From the NCBI GenBank assembly GCA_964016885.1, contig OZ024743.1, positions 172,342,154 through 172,406,153 of the forward strand: a stretch of DNA of 64,000 nucleotides, in the 5' to 3' direction. This DNA is from Eledone cirrhosa. Its lineage: Eukaryota; Mollusca; Cephalopoda; Octopoda; Eledonidae. Position 1 is the first letter of the stretch. Every line of letters begins with the position of its first letter. The notes below the pieces were generated by a model that saw nothing but the letters and a program-made list of their open reading frames with translations, did not search any database and was not told where the DNA came from. Position numbers and translations under genes: made by a program. Below are positions 22,309 to 33,402 of the stretch, piece by piece.

Positions 22309-22498
22309 AAAGGGCGGTGGATTGGCAGTATCGGTAGAGAGTCGGACTCCATGCTTTGAAGCATAGAGTTTCGTCCCTTTATGATCTGAGTTCAAATCCC
22401 GCCGAAGTTAACATTGCCTTTCATCCTTATGGGGTCGATAAAATAAAGTACCAGTAATGCACTGGGTAATTGCTGGCCTTGTGCCAAAAGTAGAAACA
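22309..22498 (+). mobile_element. tRNA-derived SINE, copy S1
   Basis: About 190 bp. The 5' half is tRNA-like, with an A-box-like ATTGGCAGTATCGGTAGAG and a B-box-like GAGTTCAAATCCC. It is followed by the body (GGGGTCGATAAAATAAAGTA) and the tail GCCTTGTGCC..AGAAACA, then ATTATTATT. It resembles the tRNA-related SINEs described from octopus, by memory of their general structure. It is not a functional tRNA gene because the 3' half of a cloverleaf is absent. TTA units flank both ends, and C-c starts immediately after the 3' tract. Confidence 0.88.
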
Positions 22499-22510
22499 AT
22501 TATTATTATT

Positions 22511-23810
22511 GTCCCTTGCTCCAGCCCATCTCTCACCAAAATGGAGCGCCTCCTGGTCCGCATTTTGTGGAAGGGACGCGCTCCCATGGTCAGACGATCC
22601 ATCTGCTGTCAACACCCGTTGCGTGGAGGACTGGGCATGCCATGGCTGATGATGCGCAGACATGCGCTGAGGCTGCGACATCTCTGGTGCTTCCTTAATG
22701 GTGAACGGGTGTGGTCGCCGTTCGCCAGGCACGTTTTCCCACAGCTCGTCTCCTTGACGGAGCTGAAGTCCTGGGTCAGAAAAAGACCGAGGGATAGCGC
22801 TTGGAAACTGGAATGTCTCAGGCGCTCACTGCCCTCTGCCAGTTGGGCACCAGTATCGGTGGAACATCCACCTCAGCGTTCTATAGAGGAGTAGTGGAGG
22901 GGAAGAGCGACGGCATTCTCGGACAGATCCTGGGCGTTGAAGAAGATCAGCTGTTTGCTCTCTTCCGGAGAACTTTCAGCCCAGGGCCTATGGATAACTT
23001 CCAAAAATCCCTGGCCTGGCAGTGCTACCGGGGAGCGCTGCCGGTTAGAGATAAGCTCTACAGGCACGGAAGTGCCGTCAGCCGAGCCTGTCCGAGATGC
23101 AAGCAGAGCGACGAAACCGTCGTGCACGCACTTGTTCAGTGCCCGAGCATTGCTGACTTGTGGAGCTATGTCGAACAGTTGCTGTCGCGTGTGGGACTGA
23201 TCCGGTTGTCGACTGAGTCCATTGTGGAGATGGTCTCGCCGTCTTCCTTCGAGGAGGAAGGGCAGGCGGTTTTCATCTGCCTGGTGGCCATGGCGAAAGA
23301 GATTGTGTGGTGGACGAGGTTAAAAGGGTTAAAGACAGACACTTTCCTCTTCAGCGAATCCCCAATTAACTTTTTCAAGTTTTACTTGAAGAGGAAAATC
23401 AGGGTGGAGAGGCAAGTGCTGCCTTCTAGCAAGTTTGTTGAAAGGTGGGTAAATGTAGCGAGAATGGTCCGAGTGAACGGGACCACTCTGAATATACGTC
23501 TGTAGTTTGAGAAATGGAAAAATTGAGAAAGGGCGATTGCCCTGGTGGTCAGGGTGGCCGTGGTCTTTTGTGTGGTTTTCGCTACGAGTAACCCTCGGAG
23601 GTTTCCCCCCTATTTGGGAATTTTTCATTGTTTCAATTTTCATTTTTATTGTTTATATATATATATGTTTCTATGTCCTTTTTTTTCTTTTCTTATATAA
23701 ATAATAAAAATATTTACACGCACAAAACCCACATCGTACCGTCCTGTACCGTCCTGTGCCGTCTGTAATCTTTTTCTTGATGTCAGCCCTTGTGGCCAAT
23801 AAAGAAATCA
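22511..23810 (+). mobile_element. Family C copy C-c, strongly 5'-truncated
   Basis: This copy starts in ORF2 at the VVPC.SP.LTKMERLL segment, directly after the SINE S1 trinucleotide tail, and runs to a complete 3' UTR. That UTR has tandem ACCGTCCTGT units at about 23737-23760 and ends CCAATAAAGAAATC before (ATT)n. Such 5' truncation is typical of target-primed reverse transcription. Confidence 0.88.
22514..23505 (+). pseudogene. Family C ORF2, C-terminal domain only
   Basis: Two frames are needed (to about 22820, then 22801-23505). The first gives FVEGTR/LWKGRAPMVRRS and LRGGLGMPWLMMRRHAL. The second gives NFQKSLAWQCYRGALPVRD, the CPRCKQSDETVVHALVQC finger and a conserved tail ending NIRL. 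It corresponds to about residues 810-1139 of the C-d ORF2. RT and APE are absent. One frameshift at about 22820 breaks it. Confidence 0.85.
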
Positions 23811-23833
23811 TTATCATTATTATTATTATTATT

Positions 23834-24052
23834 GTTCTTTGAGTCACAGTCATTGATGTTAATTAACTGGAAAGTTTGTTGAAATGAATATCAAGCCACT
23901 ACCTGCAGCCTCAGATATTCAGGACGTATCGGAGGGTTCTTGCTGTTCCCACAAGCATGCCTTTTGAAGCGTTCCAAAAAGCGTGGCGGGGCCAATTTTG
24001 TTTAACCAGCCCTGGAAACTTTTTTGAGATAGTAGCTAGTGCGCCTATGACA
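23834..24052 (-). mobile_element. Family B 3'-end stub, about 220 bp
   Basis: The minus strand carries the last codons of family B (GWLNK, ACL.GT, YVLNI equivalents) and its 3' UTR. It shares CTTTGAGT and TTGTTGAAATGAATA with B4, so it belongs to the B4 subfamily. TTA tracts bound both ends (23811-23833 and 24053-24074), so this is a complete but extremely 5'-truncated insertion. Confidence 0.85.
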
Positions 24053-24074
24053 ATTATTATTATTATTATTATTA

Positions 24075-27000
24075 CAGCTGCATTTATCTTGCTTTATATT
24101 CATACGAGTTATCACCAAGTCACAACCAGTGACCTCAAGAGACAGCAAGGTCCGTATCATTCCTAGAGCGCCTACAACCACTGGTATTGTTTTAGTTCTC
24201 AATTTCCACATTTTTCCAATTTCTATCTCCAGGTCCTTATACTTGTTCAATTTTTCAAATGTTTTTATAGATACATTCTTGTCTATTGGAACGGACATAT
24301 CAATTAGCAGGCATACCCTCTTTTTAAAGTCCTTCAATATTATATCAGGTCTATTTGCATCTATTTTTCGGTCTGTTTGGATGCTAAAGTTCCACAAGAT
24401 TGAGATGTGATCTTTTTCAAGTATGGGAGGTGGTTGATGCTCCCACCAATTCTTTTGATGGGGCAGGTCAAAATGCTTACACATTATCCAATGTATGTAT
24501 TGTGCAGTTCTGTCATGCCTGTTTAGGTATTCGGTTGGAGCTATAGGACTGCACATTGAAATTATATGGTCAATGGTCTCTGGTTGTTTTTTACATACAC
24601 GGCATAATGGGCTGCATCCATTTTTTATTATGTTGGCTTGGTAATTTTTTGTTGGCAGACACTGATCTTGTGCCGATATAATCAGTCCTTCAGTCTCCGA
24701 TTTCAGTCCAGAGGATGCCAACCACTGATGGGTTAACGTTTTGTCAACATCAGGATTGTTAGCTCGTTCTGGGTATTTTCCATACAGAGGCTTTTCTTGC
24801 CATTTCTTAGCCAGTTTCTGTAGCAGTTCTTTCTTTGCAGTTACTTTTACCTGCTTTGCTTTTTCTGTGTTTTACATTTCAGCAGTAAATGGGACTTCTA
24901 AAATTTGTAGTCCATTTCTGTATCTTTGTGCATCTTTTGTAATGGAGTATGATCTTTTGATGCTTTCGTGTTTCAAAACGAGTTTGATCATCCAATCATG
25001 TGATTCCCTTAGATATGTAGATAATCCAATTGTTGCAGTTTTCAACGCAATGTCTAACTGGATTAACCCACGTCCTCCTTCTTTCCTAGGGAGATATATT
25101 CTATCTGTATCTGCCTTAGGGTGATGCATTCTGTGCATGGTTAAGAATTTTCGAATTTTTGTATCGAGCCTACGGATCTCTGTGCTTGACCAGTTGATGA
25201 CATTGTAACTGTAGGTTACTACTGGTATGGCAAGCGTGTTTATGGCATCGATCCTATTCCTTGCATTCAATTCCGTTCTTAAGATTGATCTTACTCTGCG
25301 GTAACATTCCTTCCTTATCCTTTCCCTCATTGTCGAGTGCTTGATTCCGTCTCCTTCACAAACACCTAGATATTTGTAAGTTTCCTCTTGATCAAGTTCT
25401 CTTATCACATTCCCCCGATCAAGATTAATGTCTGAACTTTTCAGCAGCTTTCCTCTGGTGAACGTTGCTTTGGCGCATTTATCTAGTCCAAACTCCATTT
25501 TAATGTCATCACTGAACTGCTCCACAGTGGATAATAGCCCTTGCAATTGTTCATCATTTTTTGCAAATAGTTTCAGGTCATCCATGTAGAACAAGTGATT
25601 AATGGTTTTGTCATAGACTTTATATCCATGTTTTGTTTCATTGAGCATTTTACTTAATGGTATAAGTGCGATGCAGAATAAAAGCGGTGATAAAGAGTCA
25701 GCCTGAAAAATTCCACAATTAATATTAACTTCTCCAGCTTCCAGTGATTTTGTTTCACTATTCAAAAGGAGTGTCGTTTTCCATGTCTTCATACTGAATG
25801 ACAACGGCAGATATTTTGAAAATCTCTAAATATTTTTCAATCCAACTGTGTGGCAAACTATCGAATGCTTTTTTATAATCTATCCAAGCAATTGATAGAT
25901 TTTTGTGTCCATTATGACAATCTTCCAGTATCATTTTGTTAACCAAAAGCTGATCCTTACAGCCACATGAGACTCGTTTACACCCTTTCTGCTCAATGGG
26001 AAATAGATCATTTGTTATCAGGTGGTCATATGTATATTCAGTTAGGACTGATGTTAAAATTTTATACATTGTGGTCAAGCAAGTTATCGGTCTGTAATTT
26101 TTGGGATTGTTTGTCTCATCATTCTTTGGAACTAGGAATGTAATGCCGTTAACTTGCCATGATGGTATCTTTTCTGGCTCCTTAACTATTTCATTGTAAA
26201 GTTGGGCTAACAGCTCATGAGGCTCTGTGAAGGCATTTATCCAAAAATTGGGTATTTTGTCTTGGGGATTTTGTCCTGGGGATTTCCATTTGCTGGTTTT
26301 TTCTTAGAGCCAAGCGCAACTGTTCAACTGTTATATTTGTTCCTCAAGGTGAGCTGTATCTTTCATTTGTCTGTCTATCCATGCGGCATGTATATTATGA
26401 ACTTTTTCTTCGGCCCAGATCTTTTCCCAGAATTCTTGCACTTCCTCCTTGGGTGGTATTGATTTAGCAGTTATTGTTGCCTTACCAATTTTTCTGTAGA
26501 AGTTTCTTTGGTTGTTTTTGAACATATTATTGTCCTTATAGAATCTAGATCGTTCTTCAAAGCGTCTTATACGAGCAGCTTTGGCCGACACTTTTTGCTT
26601 GATTATTTCTATCAGTATGTCTATGTCACTTGTTGATTTTATACTGTGTTTTCTTTTCCATTTTCTAAGTTTAGTTTGTTTAACATGTTCACCTACTTTG
26701 TAGTTTGTTAAAATTTCTGTCAGATCGGAGAAGGTTTATCTGGCGATTGATGTTCTCTTGCCAAGTAGATTTCTTGTGGGAATTCCTTTGGTTTGTAATT
26801 TTCACACCACATAAGTGAGTTGTGACTTTAGCTGATGCATAATAGAGATGATTTAAATCAGTAATGTTTAGTTTGTTTGTGATGATAATGTTTTTGAGAA
26901 TTATGTTAGTCTTGTGTATTATCTTTTGGTTCTGTTTGGAGTTCTGGATCTTAGGGAGGGTGTCTCGTTCCCCCATGTCAGATTCTTTCATTTTCATCCA

Positions 27001-28755
27001 TTCGATCATAATTTCATCCTTCAAGTTGGCAAGTTCATTCTCATTCATTTCTTTATCACTTACGATCTCATTGTTTTCATTTTGAGTTTCATCTTGAGCA
27101 TGCACTCCCTCCACTTTTTCGATCCTTTCTTTAATTTGTTCTGTTGTCAGTGATTCCGCCCCAATTTACCTCGTTTTCACTGACACATGTTTCGTTTTCC
27201 CTTCGCTGACTTTGTGCTAATAGCTTGATCTGCTCAATTTCTATATCAGTTAGTAACTTTTTTTTTACAGTATTTCTTCGTATATTGGCTAGTTTGTTAC
27301 TGTCAATATAGCCTCTGTTTTCGGGATGTTTCTTTTTCCAGTTGATATATGTCTGTTCTGTATTCGATGTATTTGATGGGTAGTACATTGAAGAAAGCCT
27401 TAAGAACTTCTTTATTGTATTCCCTTGACCATTTTTCTCTCTTTTTCTTTGGATTTCTTGGTGGTGAGCATGGAGGGCCAACAGTAGGAGTATTCCGGTT
27501 ATGGGAGGTCTCCAGCTCCGAGGTGATGGTAAGGTTTGAACCATTAGCTGATTTTTCGACCCCAGTCTGGTTCCTCTCTGAGGGACGCGGCCCTTTTTGA
27601 CCCGGGTGACGGCCGATCTGGTATGAGATTTTATCATTAGACATTTACTTTATTTTGTCGCATTTTATCCTTATCCGCCAAGGGGTAATCATTTCGTGTT
27701 ACCACTTCTAGAACGAGTGTCAACCAAGACTAGAGGGGTCGTCCTCCCCTAGAGACACGGCTATTCCCCGCCGGCCGCCATCCCGGTATTTCTTGGTCAC
27801 GGGGTTTTCTTTTTTGTTGTTTTTTTAAATTGTTATTATCATGAGTGGTTCCTTAATGTGAGCATTGCGTGGCTTAAGAATGAAATTATTAATAATATAA
27901 TATACTTTTTGCTGAAGTTGCCTGTTATTGTTGTTGGCTATGTCGGTGGTGGTGCTGGGGCTTTTTCTATTGTTGGTGGAGAAGGGGGAGCCAGCAGTGA
28001 CATAGTCGTTGACGTTTGGCCGGTGGCCGGGTCACTAAGTCAATCTATTTATATCTTTTGCTAGCCTCTCCCTTGTCTAGTGATACCGCCACCTTCCCCT
28101 TTCTTAAGTTAGAAGGTAATGGAGGAATAGTGGTGGTAGCAATGAAGGAGTGGTGGAGGCGGTGATGGGATAGTGGTAGCAATGATGGATGGAGTGATGG
28201 CGTTGTCGTTACTTAGTTTTGTTGAATAGACTGTAGTTTTGTTCGATCTGTGTATCTATGCGTTTGTCGCGTATGTTTAATATATGTGTTGACATATTTT
28301 CTTAATATTGGAATTAAACATTTTGTGACAACTTGAGACAATAATAATATTAATTATTATTATTATGCTGGGATTGGTGGTGGTGGTGGTGGTGGGGAAA
28401 TTGCCGTTATCTGGCTGTTGTATTTAGTGTACACAGAGGGGTGATGTCATAGGTGGTGTATCTAGTTTGTGGTGTTGGTGAAATTGCTGTTATTTGTTCT
28501 ATATAGTGTAGACAGAGGGGTTTTTTTTCCATTTGTAACCATTTTCTTTTTTGAATATAAAATGTATAATATAAAATTAAATATTTGAGCGATATAACAG
28601 GATATTATGGATCCGAATTTTTCGAGGCTTGGGTTTGTTGCTTTATGTATCATTTGCACTAAGAATTGTTATTTCACAATTGATTTAAATATGTTAAAAA
28701 TCAAAAACTTACGGGAGCGATTTCATGACCTATCCACTACGTACGTCTTCTTCCC
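24075..28755 (-). mobile_element. Family A retrotransposon copy A3, full 5' end, degraded
   Basis: The element reads on the minus strand from its exact 5' terminus (GGGAAGAAGACG at 28755) through a 1.1-kb 5' UTR and a broken ORF to the 3' UTR at 24075. Both ends abut TTA tracts. About 190 bp around the stop codon and 3' UTR are deleted at 24151, by comparison with A4. The 5' UTR lacks the SINE fragment present in A2 and A5. Confidence 0.88.
24155..27644 (-). pseudogene. Family A ORF in A3, multiple frameshifts
   Basis: Pieces at 27131-27644, 26689-27114, 26331-26591, 25758-26078, 24872-25804 and 24002-24721 together span the family A protein. Motif C (YMDD) and motif A ([10 protein letters not shown]) are intact, but motif B reads IFQADS instead of IFQGDS. 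The CRVC..HIISMC finger and RPDIILKD endonuclease motif survive. The deletion at 24151 removes the true C-terminus, and the frame runs on into the Asn-rich microsatellite translation. Confidence 0.87.
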
Positions 28756-28847
<92 letters not shown>

Positions 28848-28848
28848 G
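28756..28848. repeat. (TTA)n microsatellite, about 31 units
   Basis: Uninterrupted trinucleotide repeat between the 5' end of A3 and the 3' end of B1. It is the longest such tract in the window. Confidence 0.95.
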
Positions 28849-28933
28849 TTATTGTTATTCCTTGAATCTCAGTCATTGATGTTGGTTAACTGGAAAGTCC
28901 GTTGGATTTAATATCAAGCCACTACCTGCAGCC

Positions 28934-31900
28934 TCAGATATTCAGGACGTATCGGAGGGTTCTTGCTGTTCCAAGCAAGCATGCCTTTTGAAGCGTTCCA
29001 AAAAGCGTGAAGGGGCCGATTTTCTTTAACCATCCCTGGAAACCTTTGGAGATAGTCCCCAGTGCGCCTATGACAATCGGGATCACTTTGACTTCATGGC
29101 AGTTCCAAATCCTTTTCACCTCCCACTTTAGGTCCTGGTATCGGTTAATTTTCTCCCTCTCCTTCTCTTGCACTCTCGTGTCGAACGGGCAGGCCACATC
29201 CACAATCAGGCACGATCTTTTTTCTTTGTCCACAACCACCAGGTCAGGTCTATTGTGTTCCAGTTTTTTGTCCGTCTGTATCCTAAAATCCCACAGCACC
29301 TTCACCTGACTGTTCTCCATCACCGCCTCTGGCCTATGCTCATACCATTTCTCAGAATGTGGTAGATTGTTTACTTTGCACAGGTGCCAGTGGATCACCC
29401 TGCCCATCACATCGTGTCTCCAGCCCTTATAGTGGGTCTGGGCTAGGTGTTTACACTCGGACACAATGTGAGCCACAGTCTCCTCTCTCTCTCCACAGAT
29501 CCTGCACAGTGGGCTAGCCTCCTCCTTGTAGATATGGTGCTTCAACCACTTCGTTTTGAGGGCCTGCTCCTGCGCAGCCATTAGCATTCCTTCTGTAGCC
29601 TTTTTGAGGTCTCCTCTTCTCAACCAGTTCCATGTCTGTGGATCTCTAAATTCAGTTTTCTCAAAGAAGGTACTATGAAGGGATTTTCCCTTAAGGCTGC
29701 TCTTCCTCCTTGATGTTATTTCCTCGTTGGACATCCCCTGGCCTATTGTCCCCTCCTTCAGTACAGTTCTGAGCATTGGCTCCTTACTATAGGTCACGTA
29801 TTTGTATAGGTTGTTTTTCTCCATCTGAACACAGTCCTCTATGCTGATAAGACCTCTTCCACCCTCAGATCTCCTTAGGTAGAGTCTATCGACATCACTC
29901 CTCTTGTGGAACATGTTGTAGATAGTCAATAGCTTCCTAGTCTTCCTATCCATTTCTTTTTGTTCAGCAACATTCCATCTCAGAATTCCCGCACTGTACC
30001 TAATAATAGACACAGCTCGGGAATTTACTGCGCTTATGGCATTTCTGCTGTTCAGATGTGACTTCAATACGCTCCTTACTCTCCGAATGTATTCAGTTCT
30101 TAACAATTCCTTCATTTTTTTGTTCTTTATGCCATCAGCCTCCAGAGCGCCCAAATACTTGTATCCTTCCTCAGAGTCAATTTCCTTTATCATCTCACCT
30201 GTTGGTATCTGGATTCTGCTCAACCTACCCCTCTTCACCACAATGACTCCACATTTACCAATACCAAACTGCATACATATATCACTGCTGAAAATACGGA
30301 CAGTGTCAACAAGCACATCCAACTCCTTCTCACTTTTCCCGAAGAGCTTAAGATTGTCCATGAAGAGGAGGTGATTGATGGTAAGCTCTCCCCTTCCCAA
30401 CTTGTATCCTGCTCTCACTTTTCGCAGCATAATGGTCAAGGGCATCAGGGCAAGGACAAACAACAGAGGGGACAGGCTATCTCCCTGGAAGATACCTCTC
30501 TTGATCTTCACGCTTCCCAAGGATACTCCAGTTGATGTCAACTCTGTCTCCCAGGACCCCATACTCCTGCCCAGCAACTGTCTGATGTTATCTGCCACCC
30601 TGAAGACCTCCAGGCTTTTGGTGATCCAGGAATGAGGCACCATGTCAAATGCCTTTCTGTAGTCTATCCATCCCATGGCAAGATCAGTGTGTCTCCTCCT
30701 GCAATTCCCCATTACCATCTTATCTATAAGCAACTGGTCCTTTGTACCACGTGACTTCTTTCGGCATCCTTTCTGTTCGTCCGGTAACAAGTTGTTTGTG
30801 TGGAGGTGATGGTAGATTTCCTCAGACACAATGCTCGTCAACAGTTTCCACATTACGGGCAGACATGTGATAGGTCTATAGTTGGTAACATCATTACCCT
30901 TGATTCGGTCTTTCATTATCAGAACTGTGGTACCTTTTGTCAACCACTCTGGCACCTCATCCGACACCAAGCAGTCATTGAACATGGCCGTCAGCTTCGG
31001 GTGGAGGGATGTTAAATGTTTAATCCAATACCCCTGCACACCATCTGGGCCTGGTGATTTCCAGTTGGTTAGTTTTTTGGCTTGCCCCTTAAGAGTTTCA
31101 ACTGTGATACTCAAATCAGTCTGTTGTTGTGCCTTCTCACCGATCTCCCTCTGTACTGTCTCAATCCACCATGCCTGGGCATTGTGTCTAACATCCTGCT
31201 CCCATATTCCTCTCCAGAATGTTTTAGCTTGTTCCGCCCCAGGGATCAAGTCGTTGCCTCTTTCTTTCCCCTCAAGCTGTCCAAACAGCATCTTCTGGTT
31301 GTTGTCGAACATGCGGTTCTGTTTATACTGACTGACTCTGTTCTCGTATCGCCTGATTTTGGCACTCTTTGCTACAATGCGTTGCTTCAATTCCTCTATG
31401 ATAATATTTAGCTTTTTACTCCTAGTTTTGTATTTTATTTCCAGTCTATTTTTAGTGCCTATGTTTTTTAGTGTCCCATTCAGTAGTGACTCAAGCTTTC
31501 CTATGTCATTTCTCATTTCCCCGATTTGCCCACTCAGTTGCTTCTTCCACCACGGCTCTGCTCTTTCTTGTCTGTTGTTTCCTCTCGCTTTTATACGAAG
31601 TAGTTTCCTCACCGTATTTGCTGTTGCTTTGAGGATATTGTTGCACTGGTGAAGACTCCTCGCCTCAAGGTATGGGATGACTTTGTTTACCTTAGCTGTT
31701 GTTTCTTTTAACTTTTTCCTGTCTACAAATCTTAGGTTCATAGGTCTCCCACTATCATTGTTCAATTCATCTACCACTAGATTTAGGATGTCAACCGAAT
31801 CTTGTCCTAGCCCGTCAGCATTCATCTCCTCAGTGGCCGTATCTCTGTTCCAGGTATTATTTATCTCAGTGTTCAGATCATTGTCTGCTTCGGGTGGTTC

Positions 31901-32317
31901 CTCCGTTCTCTCGACCTCTACACCTTCATTTCCCACTGGCTCGTTTGTCTGGCATACTACACCCGCCATCTCCAAGCCATTCTCTCTGCTCAGTTCCTCC
32001 AGTTCCAGCTCGCTTATCCACCCATTAGTTCTTATTACCCGAGCCTGCCCGGCCAATTTTTGTTCATCTAATTTAAATAAACCAATCTCGTTCCAGATGT
32101 TATGCATCCGTCTCCTGTAGCCCCTCTCCTTGGGGTTACTTTTCAGGTAGCATTGCATAACAGTTCTATTCAATTCTTTCGTCCAGTTGGTTCTGGCCCC
32201 TTTCCTTCTTCTTCTTCCTCCAACATCAGCAGTATTTGGTTGACAGTCAGGTTCCTGCTGCTGAGCCAGGGGGCACCTGTTGGGTGAGAGTCTGTCACAT
32301 GACGTTCTAGTCTCCAT
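28934..32317 (-). CDS. Family B polyprotein, 1127 aa: Myb-like, RT, CCHC, restriction-like endonuclease
   Basis: An R4/Dong-like retrotransposon protein acting in the nucleus on genomic target DNA. Arg-rich RRRRK (35-39) is followed by a Myb-like segment with Trp 45 and Trp 75, then KLAGQARVI and acidic linker sequence. RT motifs follow: NYRPITCLPVMWK, motif A MGWIDYRKAFD (about 546), motif B IFQGDSLSPLLF (about 620) and motif C. Then come CRICGEREETVAHIVSEC (about 935) and the nuclease signature RPDLVVVDKEKRSCLIVDV (about 1020). Motif C reads FMDN instead of FMDD: the codon at 30353-30355 differs from the GAT of the other B copies by one G-to-A change in a CpG. That residue binds catalytic metal, so the protein is probably RT-dead although open. 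The start METR is conserved in B2 and B4. Confidence 0.93.
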   Translation of the reverse strand: METRTSCDRLSPNRCPLAQQQEPDCQPNTADVGGRRRRKGARTNWTKELNRTVMQCYLKSNPKERGYRRRMHNIWNEIGLFKLDEQKLAGQARVIRTNGWISELELEELSRENGLEMAGVVCQTNEPVGNEGVEVERTEEPPEADNDLNTEINNTWNRDTATEEMNADGLGQDSVDILNLVVDELNNDSGRPMNLRFVDRKKLKETTAKVNKVIPYLEARSLHQCNNILKATANTVRKLLRIKARGNNRQERAEPWWKKQLSGQIGEMRNDIGKLESLLNGTLKNIGTKNRLEIKYKTRSKKLNIIIEELKQRIVAKSAKIRRYENRVSQYKQNRMFDNNQKMLFGQLEGKERGNDLIPGAEQAKTFWRGIWEQDVRHNAQAWWIETVQREIGEKAQQQTDLSITVETLKGQAKKLTNWKSPGPDGVQGYWIKHLTSLHPKLTAMFNDCLVSDEVPEWLTKGTTVLIMKDRIKGNDVTNYRPITCLPVMWKLLTSIVSEEIYHHLHTNNLLPDEQKGCRKKSRGTKDQLLIDKMVMGNCRRRHTDLAMGWIDYRKAFDMVPHSWITKSLEVFRVADNIRQLLGRSMGSWETELTSTGVSLGSVKIKRGIFQGDSLSPLLFVLALMPLTIMLRKVRAGYKLGRGELTINHLLFMDNLKLFGKSEKELDVLVDTVRIFSSDICMQFGIGKCGVIVVKRGRLSRIQIPTGEMIKEIDSEEGYKYLGALEADGIKNKKMKELLRTEYIRRVRSVLKSHLNSRNAISAVNSRAVSIIRYSAGILRWNVAEQKEMDRKTRKLLTIYNMFHKRSDVDRLYLRRSEGGRGLISIEDCVQMEKNNLYKYVTYSKEPMLRTVLKEGTIGQGMSNEEITSRRKSSLKGKSLHSTFFEKTEFRDPQTWNWLRRGDLKKATEGMLMAAQEQALKTKWLKHHIYKEEASPLCRICGEREETVAHIVSECKHLAQTHYKGWRHDVMGRVIHWHLCKVNNLPHSEKWYEHRPEAVMENSQVKVLWDFRIQTDKKLEHNRPDLVVVDKEKRSCLIVDVACPFDTRVQEKEREKINRYQDLKWEVKRIWNCHEVKVIPIVIGALGTISKGFQGWLKKIGPFTLFGTLQKACLLGTARTLRYVLNI

Positions 32318-33394
32318 TTCACCGTTATTCGAACTGTTTATGTTCGATATTTAAACACTCTTATCGAGGATTGGCGAATGTATGTTTACATAGCCATCTG
32401 TGGATCCGCCATCCCACTTGGCCCTTGTGTGGCATTATCACCACGCTGTATACGAACACACATAAACAAACAAACACACGGGCAGAAAGGGCCCCAAAAA
32501 TGAATAAGCATAAGTTTCATTGTAATGTAGTATTCGAATGTCTGACTTAGTTTTTGTTTTTTAAGTTTTACTTTTTCCCCCCTCTTCTCTGTCCGTCCGC
32601 CTGCTTCTCTCTTCATTCTTATTTTCTTTACGTTTTGGGGGTTTCTTTTTTTGTTTTTGTTTTTCTCTGTTTGTTTTTCTCGTTTTTTGCTGTTGTTGCT
32701 GTGCTGCTTTGGTTTTGTTGTTTGTTTTTTCTTTTTTCTTTTGAGTCTATCTATATATTTTGATGCCTTCCTCTTTGTTACTAGTAGGGATTCTATAATG
32801 TGGAAGTAGTAGCAGCCAGCAGGGAGAAGTGGGAGAGGGCGGCGTTGGCGATACTGAGACAGTGGTGGTGGTGATGTCGATACCGAGGCAGTGGTGGCGG
32901 TGATGCGACCGTATTACTGTAGTGATGGTGCTGTAGCGGTGGCAGCAGCAGTGAAGGAGTCAATGGGTGGTGGCGGCGGTGATGGGATAGTGGTGGTAAT
33001 GATGGCCGTAGTGAGCGGTGGCGGCGAAGGTGAAAATGCTGTTGTGTTTAGTGTACACAGATGATGGGGTGGGTGGTGTATCTAGTTTCTGTTGTTGGTG
33101 AGTTTAGCTGTCCTATATAGTGTAGCCAGAGGAGAGGAGGGGGGGGGGGTCTTCTTCTTCCATTTATAGCCATTTTTTTTTGGGATATACAGTGTACAAT
33201 ACAAAGTTGAATATTTGAATATTTGAGCCTTATAACAATATATTTTGGGTCCGAATTTTTTGGGGCTCAAGCCGGGTGCTTTACGTAACATTTGTACTAA
33301 GAGTTGTTATTTCACAAATGATTTAAATATGTTAAAAATTCAAAACTTACGGGAGCGATTTCATGACCTCCGTCACCTCGTGCGTCTTCTTCCC
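32318..33394 (-). promoter_or_regulatory. Family B 5' UTR (B1), likely internal promoter region
   Basis: The outer half (about 32850-33394) is nearly the same as the 5' UTR of family A copy A5 (50531-51085). The inner half (32318-32850) is family-B specific. No core promoter motif is obvious. Non-LTR elements usually carry an internal promoter here, which is the only basis for the regulatory label. Confidence 0.5.
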
Positions 33395-33402
33395 TAATAA
33401 TA

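Larger units (their letters stand above)
28849..33394 (-). mobile_element. Family B retrotransposon copy B1, full length
   Basis: A 4.5-kb element on the minus strand, from the conserved 5' terminus (GGGAAGAAGACG at 33394) through a 1.08-kb 5' UTR and one open reading frame (32317-28934) to a short 3' UTR that ends at the TTA tract. Its plan is R4/Dong-like. Of the B copies it is the only one with an uninterrupted reading frame from the initiator through to the normal C-terminus. Confidence 0.92.

Noticed and set aside
22309..22380. tRNA gene at the SINE 5' end
   Set aside because: The sequence has A-box-like and B-box-like parts but continues into a SINE body that recurs three times; it lacks a proper acceptor stem.
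28756..28848. CRISPR-like regular repeats
   Set aside because: The periodic tracts are simple trinucleotides without spacers; the genome is eukaryotic.
29007..32287. Long plus-strand open frames opposite B1
   Set aside because: They mirror the B1 coding strand and recur opposite every other B copy; they have no independent features.
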